A stretch of 40,921 nucleotides of DNA from UBA6183 sp964545895. GTDB lineage: Bacteria > Bacteroidota > Bacteroidia > UKL13-3. The DNA is taken from positions 1 through 40,921 of the forward strand of contig CAZJHS010000016.1 of assembly GCA_964545895.1 (NCBI GenBank), in the 5' to 3' direction. Below, piece by piece: positions 39,001 through 40,921 of this stretch. The position numbers were made by a program, and so were the translations under genes. The notes beneath the pieces were generated by a model, which saw nothing but the letters and a program-made list of their open reading frames with translations, had not been told where the DNA came from and did no database searches. Positions within the stretch are counted from its first letter, which is position 1. Each line of letters begins with the position of its first letter.

Positions 39001-40921
39001 ACGCTTAACGATTGGGTGGCTGGTACCCCTGCTAAAACTACGCTTTCGGCAGCATTATCAACCCCTACTGCTTGGATAACTAAAACAACAGGAACATATT
39101 CAACAAGTCATGATGCGGCATTAGTTTCTCCTCAATTTAATTTTAGTGCATTGGTGGCTAATCCAATTCTTCGTTTTAAACATAAGTTTTATACCGAATC
39201 ATGCTGTGATGGGGGTATACTAGAAATATCAACCAATGGTGGTTTAAGCTGGACAAAAGTTGAAAACACAGTTGGTACTGGTGCAAACTTTAATACAGCC
39301 AACGCTATTGCATGGTACAATGGAACTGCACAAGGAAATACTTGGAATAACTTAAGTAGTGCTTACTCAACGGCATCTAATGGATGGATTTCAAGTATGA
39401 TTGCATTACCTGGTGCTGCTGGTCAGTCAAATGTTAAAATACGTTTCCGCTTTATTACTGATACCAGTGCTGAGTATGATGGCTGGGCAATAGATGATAT
39501 TGAAGTATTTGTACCTTCTGCACCAACAGTAATTACAGGTACTAAAACCAACCTAACTACTTCAAATGCTACCTTGGCTGGTAATATTACCAATAATGGA
39601 GGTAATAATGTGACAGCAAGTGGTGTGGTAATTAGTACAAGTGCAGCTCCAGTTCGTGGTGCATTTGGTGTGATTGATTCTGCAACTAATCCATTAGTAA
39701 GTGGAGGTGCATATACACTAAATATTACAGGTTTAACAGCATCAACCACCTATTACTACAGAGCATATGCAGTTAACGGTGTAGGCACAAGTTATGGTGC
39801 AGATAGTACTTTTACAACGCCAGGTGCAGCAACAATTGCAACGGTAGTTCTTAATACAGCTACCAACGTACAAGCATATTCTGCTACTGTGGGTGGAAAT
39901 ATTACTTCAGATGGAGGATCAGTAGTTTTTGCAAGTGGCGTAGTGTATGCTACTACTCCTAATCCAGCATTGTTCGGTTTTGGTGTGGTTGATTCAACAA
40001 CTACTCCAGCTGTTGCCACTGGCTCGTTTACAATTAATCCTGCTGGTTTAAATCACTCAACTAAATATTACTATCGTGCATATGCAACCAACTCAGTTGG
40101 TACTGCTTATAGTGTTCAAGATAGTTTTACAACAAGTCCAGTGGTTTCTGTTTTCCCATATGCTCAAAACTTTGATGTTATTGGCTTAAATACAGGATGG
40201 AACTCGGCAATAGTTACTGGTACGTTAAATAACTGGGTACTTGGTACACCGGCTAAAACATATTTATCAGGTGCATTTTCAGGAACTCAATCATGGGTAA
40301 CCAAATTATCTGGTAGCTATGATGATAACCATGATGCAGCAGTTGTTTCTCCACAGTTTGATTTCTCAGCATTAACAGCGGCTCCAATTTTACGTTTCAA
40401 ACATAAGTTTGTAACTGAAACAGGATGGGATGCTTTAATTGTTGAAATGTCGGTTAACGGTGGCGCTTGGACTAAAGTTGATAACAACGTAGGTACAGGT
40501 ACAAACTTTAACACAGTATTGAGTACAAGCTGGTACAACAGCACAAGTACTGCTGGCCCAATTGCTCCTGCCAAGTTCTCTGGAGCAAACAGTGCATCAA
40601 TATATTCAAGCCAAGTTAGTGGATGGATTACTTCAGTTACACCATTAATTGGTGCAAACGGACAATCAAACGTAAAAGTACGTTTCCGTTTTGGATCTGA
40701 TGGTAGTGGTAATGATGAGGGTGTTGCATTAGATAACATTGAAGTTATTGTTCCTTCTGCACCAGTAGTTGCAACAGGTACAAAAACTAACGTAACCACA
40801 ACTAGTGTAACATTAGCAGGAAATATTATTGACAATGGAGGTAATAACGTAACCGCAAGTGGTATCGTAATTAGCACAAGCGCTACTCCAGTTAGAGGTG
40901 CATTTGGTGTAATCGACTCAG
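36055..40921 (+). CDS. Giant modular secreted/surface protein, 3' end outside the window
   Basis: At least 1,622 codons, open to the window edge. Signal peptide 1-27 (cleavage after AQA). Residues 30-480 form an N-terminal region with two beta-rich parts, the second with GLLRLAGANTFAWAKFDISG, similar to stalk-type DNRLRE domains. An Ig-like domain follows (about 490-580; YQWQSSPDSLTWTNV), then a jelly-roll of the choice-of-anchor J kind (about 588-750; ends SIDDIKVEV). Tandem units then alternate two fibronectin-like repeats (TTYYYRAYAIN, YGADSTFTT) with an anchor-J-type jelly-roll (FPYMQNFD ... GWAIDDIEV). Such proteins are usually type IX secretion substrates, but the C-terminal sorting domain lies beyond the window. 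An adhesin or matrix role is inference. Own transcription unit, starting ATG at 36055. Confidence 0.88.
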   Translation, partial: MKKPFTLLIYLIPFLVLGMFGPFDAQAAKEPGSDYSLKKVLQGTTESSTPWSLRYQSEAEIVSMRSRNMKHFRNASGNFTAFTATGSIHYKKGNQWLDINNNIVTNTTGLYTSKLFANTTNNFQTFYPANPFKEAVIVVYNGQIYEERIKAISFVDASNNRISALPISGNIVPEVFGNQLVYKGVYKGVDLIYTQTNDGKKVDLVIHSNTFLQVIPVQAVSIVIEEEVKIPAGLTVTNDNGVTLLRDKKVEVNFPAPVAIESINSAKTYSNENELTTQGTLKLVNQSATSLTLNSSFSINWLKDATRSFPVKLDPSANYGPFAVSMATGYMTTATGAKTNGLLRLAGANTFAWAKFDISGLASTGITDVDSSRYWGYHYTSTGADKIAKIAGLANLDPVSGLNTAIVSQINAGPIYINNYIFGGSAFQWRTALLDTTLADTAVLSSVARGWFGVGMTYLSGNTGFMYQYGWNGVAGSICYLEVTYQTAPCTNPVSAGTVIGNALVCGGSTTNLSLVGASVGTGVTYQWQSSPDSLTWTNVTGALSPSYVPVISSDSIYYRCEVICSAGTPAYTPAKVIYADIFKVTALNPYNEGFESITAANQLPNCMVSTNLGSITYTYLLPTGSYNQAARTGNKYGSFRYGCNDFFFTKGLNLTQGVTYSFSTWFVTDGYTGSWDSVALYVATGTTAASATLLPGATLIQPSNVTYQKLTGSFTPTATGVYRFAFKVVDAGIPWYLSIDDIKVEVAQAPTLLTGTKANITTSGATLSGNITADGGAAVTQSGVVVSTSPSPVRGGFGVTDSASNPNVGTGNYSINVAGLSLATTYYYRAYAINPIGTSYGADSTFTTNAASVVPTVVKTSPTNVQAYTATVGGNITSDGGAVVFASGIVYSTTPNPTIGGFGVVDSTTNPVTALGAFTKNLGGTPSTKYYYRAYAINSVGTAYSVQDSFTTAPVVAFFPYMQNFDTVGLNTGWTSAAVIGTLNDWVAGTPAKTTLSAALSTPTAWITKTTGTYSTSHDAALVSPQFNFSALVANPILRFKHKFYTESCCDGGILEISTNGGLSWTKVENTVGTGANFNTANAIAWYNGTAQGNTWNNLSSAYSTASNGWISSMIALPGAAGQSNVKIRFRFITDTSAEYDGWAIDDIEVFVPSAPTVITGTKTNLTTSNATLAGNITNNGGNNVTASGVVISTSAAPVRGAFGVIDSATNPLVSGGAYTLNITGLTASTTYYYRAYAVNGVGTSYGADSTFTTPGAATIATVVLNTATNVQAYSATVGGNITSDGGSVVFASGVVYATTPNPALFGFGVVDSTTTPAVATGSFTINPAGLNHSTKYYYRAYATNSVGTAYSVQDSFTTSPVVSVFPYAQNFDVIGLNTGWNSAIVTGTLNNWVLGTPAKTYLSGAFSGTQSWVTKLSGSYDDNHDAAVVSPQFDFSALTAAPILRFKHKFVTETGWDALIVEMSVNGGAWTKVDNNVGTGTNFNTVLSTSWYNSTSTAGPIAPAKFSGANSASIYSSQVSGWITSVTPLIGANGQSNVKVRFRFGSDGSGNDEGVALDNIEVIVPSAPVVATGTKTNVTTTSVTLAGNIIDNGGNNVTASGIVISTSATPVRGAFGVIDS
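38302..39519 (+). repeat. Tandem module 1 inside the giant gene (406 codons)
   Basis: Starts at APTLLTGTKAN and ends before APTVITGTKTN. It contains two fibronectin-like repeats followed by one jelly-roll with QNFDTVGLNTGW and GWAIDDIEVFVPS. Confidence 0.85.
39520..40758 (+). repeat. Tandem module 2 inside the giant gene (413 codons)
   Basis: Same order as module 1: APTVITGTKTN, two fibronectin-like repeats, then a jelly-roll with QNFDVIGLNTGW and ALDNIEVIVPS. It is 7 codons longer, with the extra length in the jelly-roll (the KFSGANSASIYSSQ segment). Confidence 0.85.
40759..40921 (+). repeat. Start of tandem module 3, truncated by the window
   Basis: APVVATGTKTNVTTTSVTLA followed by a fibronectin-like strand pattern (NNVTASGIVISTSA) matches the start of module 2 closely. 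At least one more copy continues outside. Confidence 0.8.

Noticed and set aside
38574..40877. Several leftward open frames (75-186 codons) antisense to the giant gene
   Set aside because: They recur at the same place in each tandem module and reflect the Thr/Ser/Gly-rich codons of the sense strand; no starts, promoters or family motifs support them.

Overview
The window looks like a chromosomal segment of an AT-rich member of the Bacteroidota, probably from the Chitinophagales/Sphingobacteriales side, though no rRNA or marker gene fixes the genus. The evidence is indirect. Many genes have TAnnTTTG-type -7 boxes and few have Shine-Dalgarno sequences. Typical Bacteroidota families are present: DUF4293, a YwbE-like protein, a PcrB/GGGPS-like prenyltransferase, a ClC channel with CBS domains, and a giant secreted protein built from fibronectin-like and jelly-roll modules. 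Several genes need TTG starts.

Layout. 1-7937 holds a persulfide dioxygenase/rhodanese fusion, then a 700-base gap packed with degenerate intergenic repeats. A leftward tolC-macA-like-FKBP efflux operon follows, and divergent to it a rightward, tightly coupled set: polysaccharide deacetylase, processive-type glycosyltransferase and TatD nuclease. 7938-9980 is an accessory stretch: more dispersed repeats, a ParE-type toxin-antitoxin pair, and two unrecognised AT-rich genes bracketed by a 14-base inverted repeat. 10001-22588 is mostly housekeeping: ClC channel, long-chain acyl-CoA synthetase, a leftward DUF4293-thiL-ruvX-def operon, and rightward thiolase-truA-ABC exporter-TPR protein-sucD. 22662-24355 is a second accessory insert between two strong terminators, a HipA-like kinase with an unrecognised partner gene. 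24542-35691 returns to core functions: a class II B12-dependent ribonucleotide reductase with a long leader, a GGGPS homologue, the leftward series recQ, kup, ywbE, then manC and an LD-carboxypeptidase. From 36055 to the window end runs one open frame of at least 1,622 codons, a modular surface or secreted protein with 1.2-kb tandem repeats, cut by the window edge.

How the genes work together. Most are independent core functions. Three groups look functionally linked: the efflux operon (outer-membrane channel, periplasmic adaptor and a periplasmic lipoprotein foldase, with no inner-membrane pump in view), the deacetylase plus glycosyltransferase pair (polysaccharide synthesis and modification), and the HipA-like kinase with its partner. 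The kinase pair is the best candidate for an under-described system here. The giant repeat protein and the inverted-repeat-bracketed gene pair are the next most interesting. Nothing was searched against databases; family names rest on motifs read by eye.
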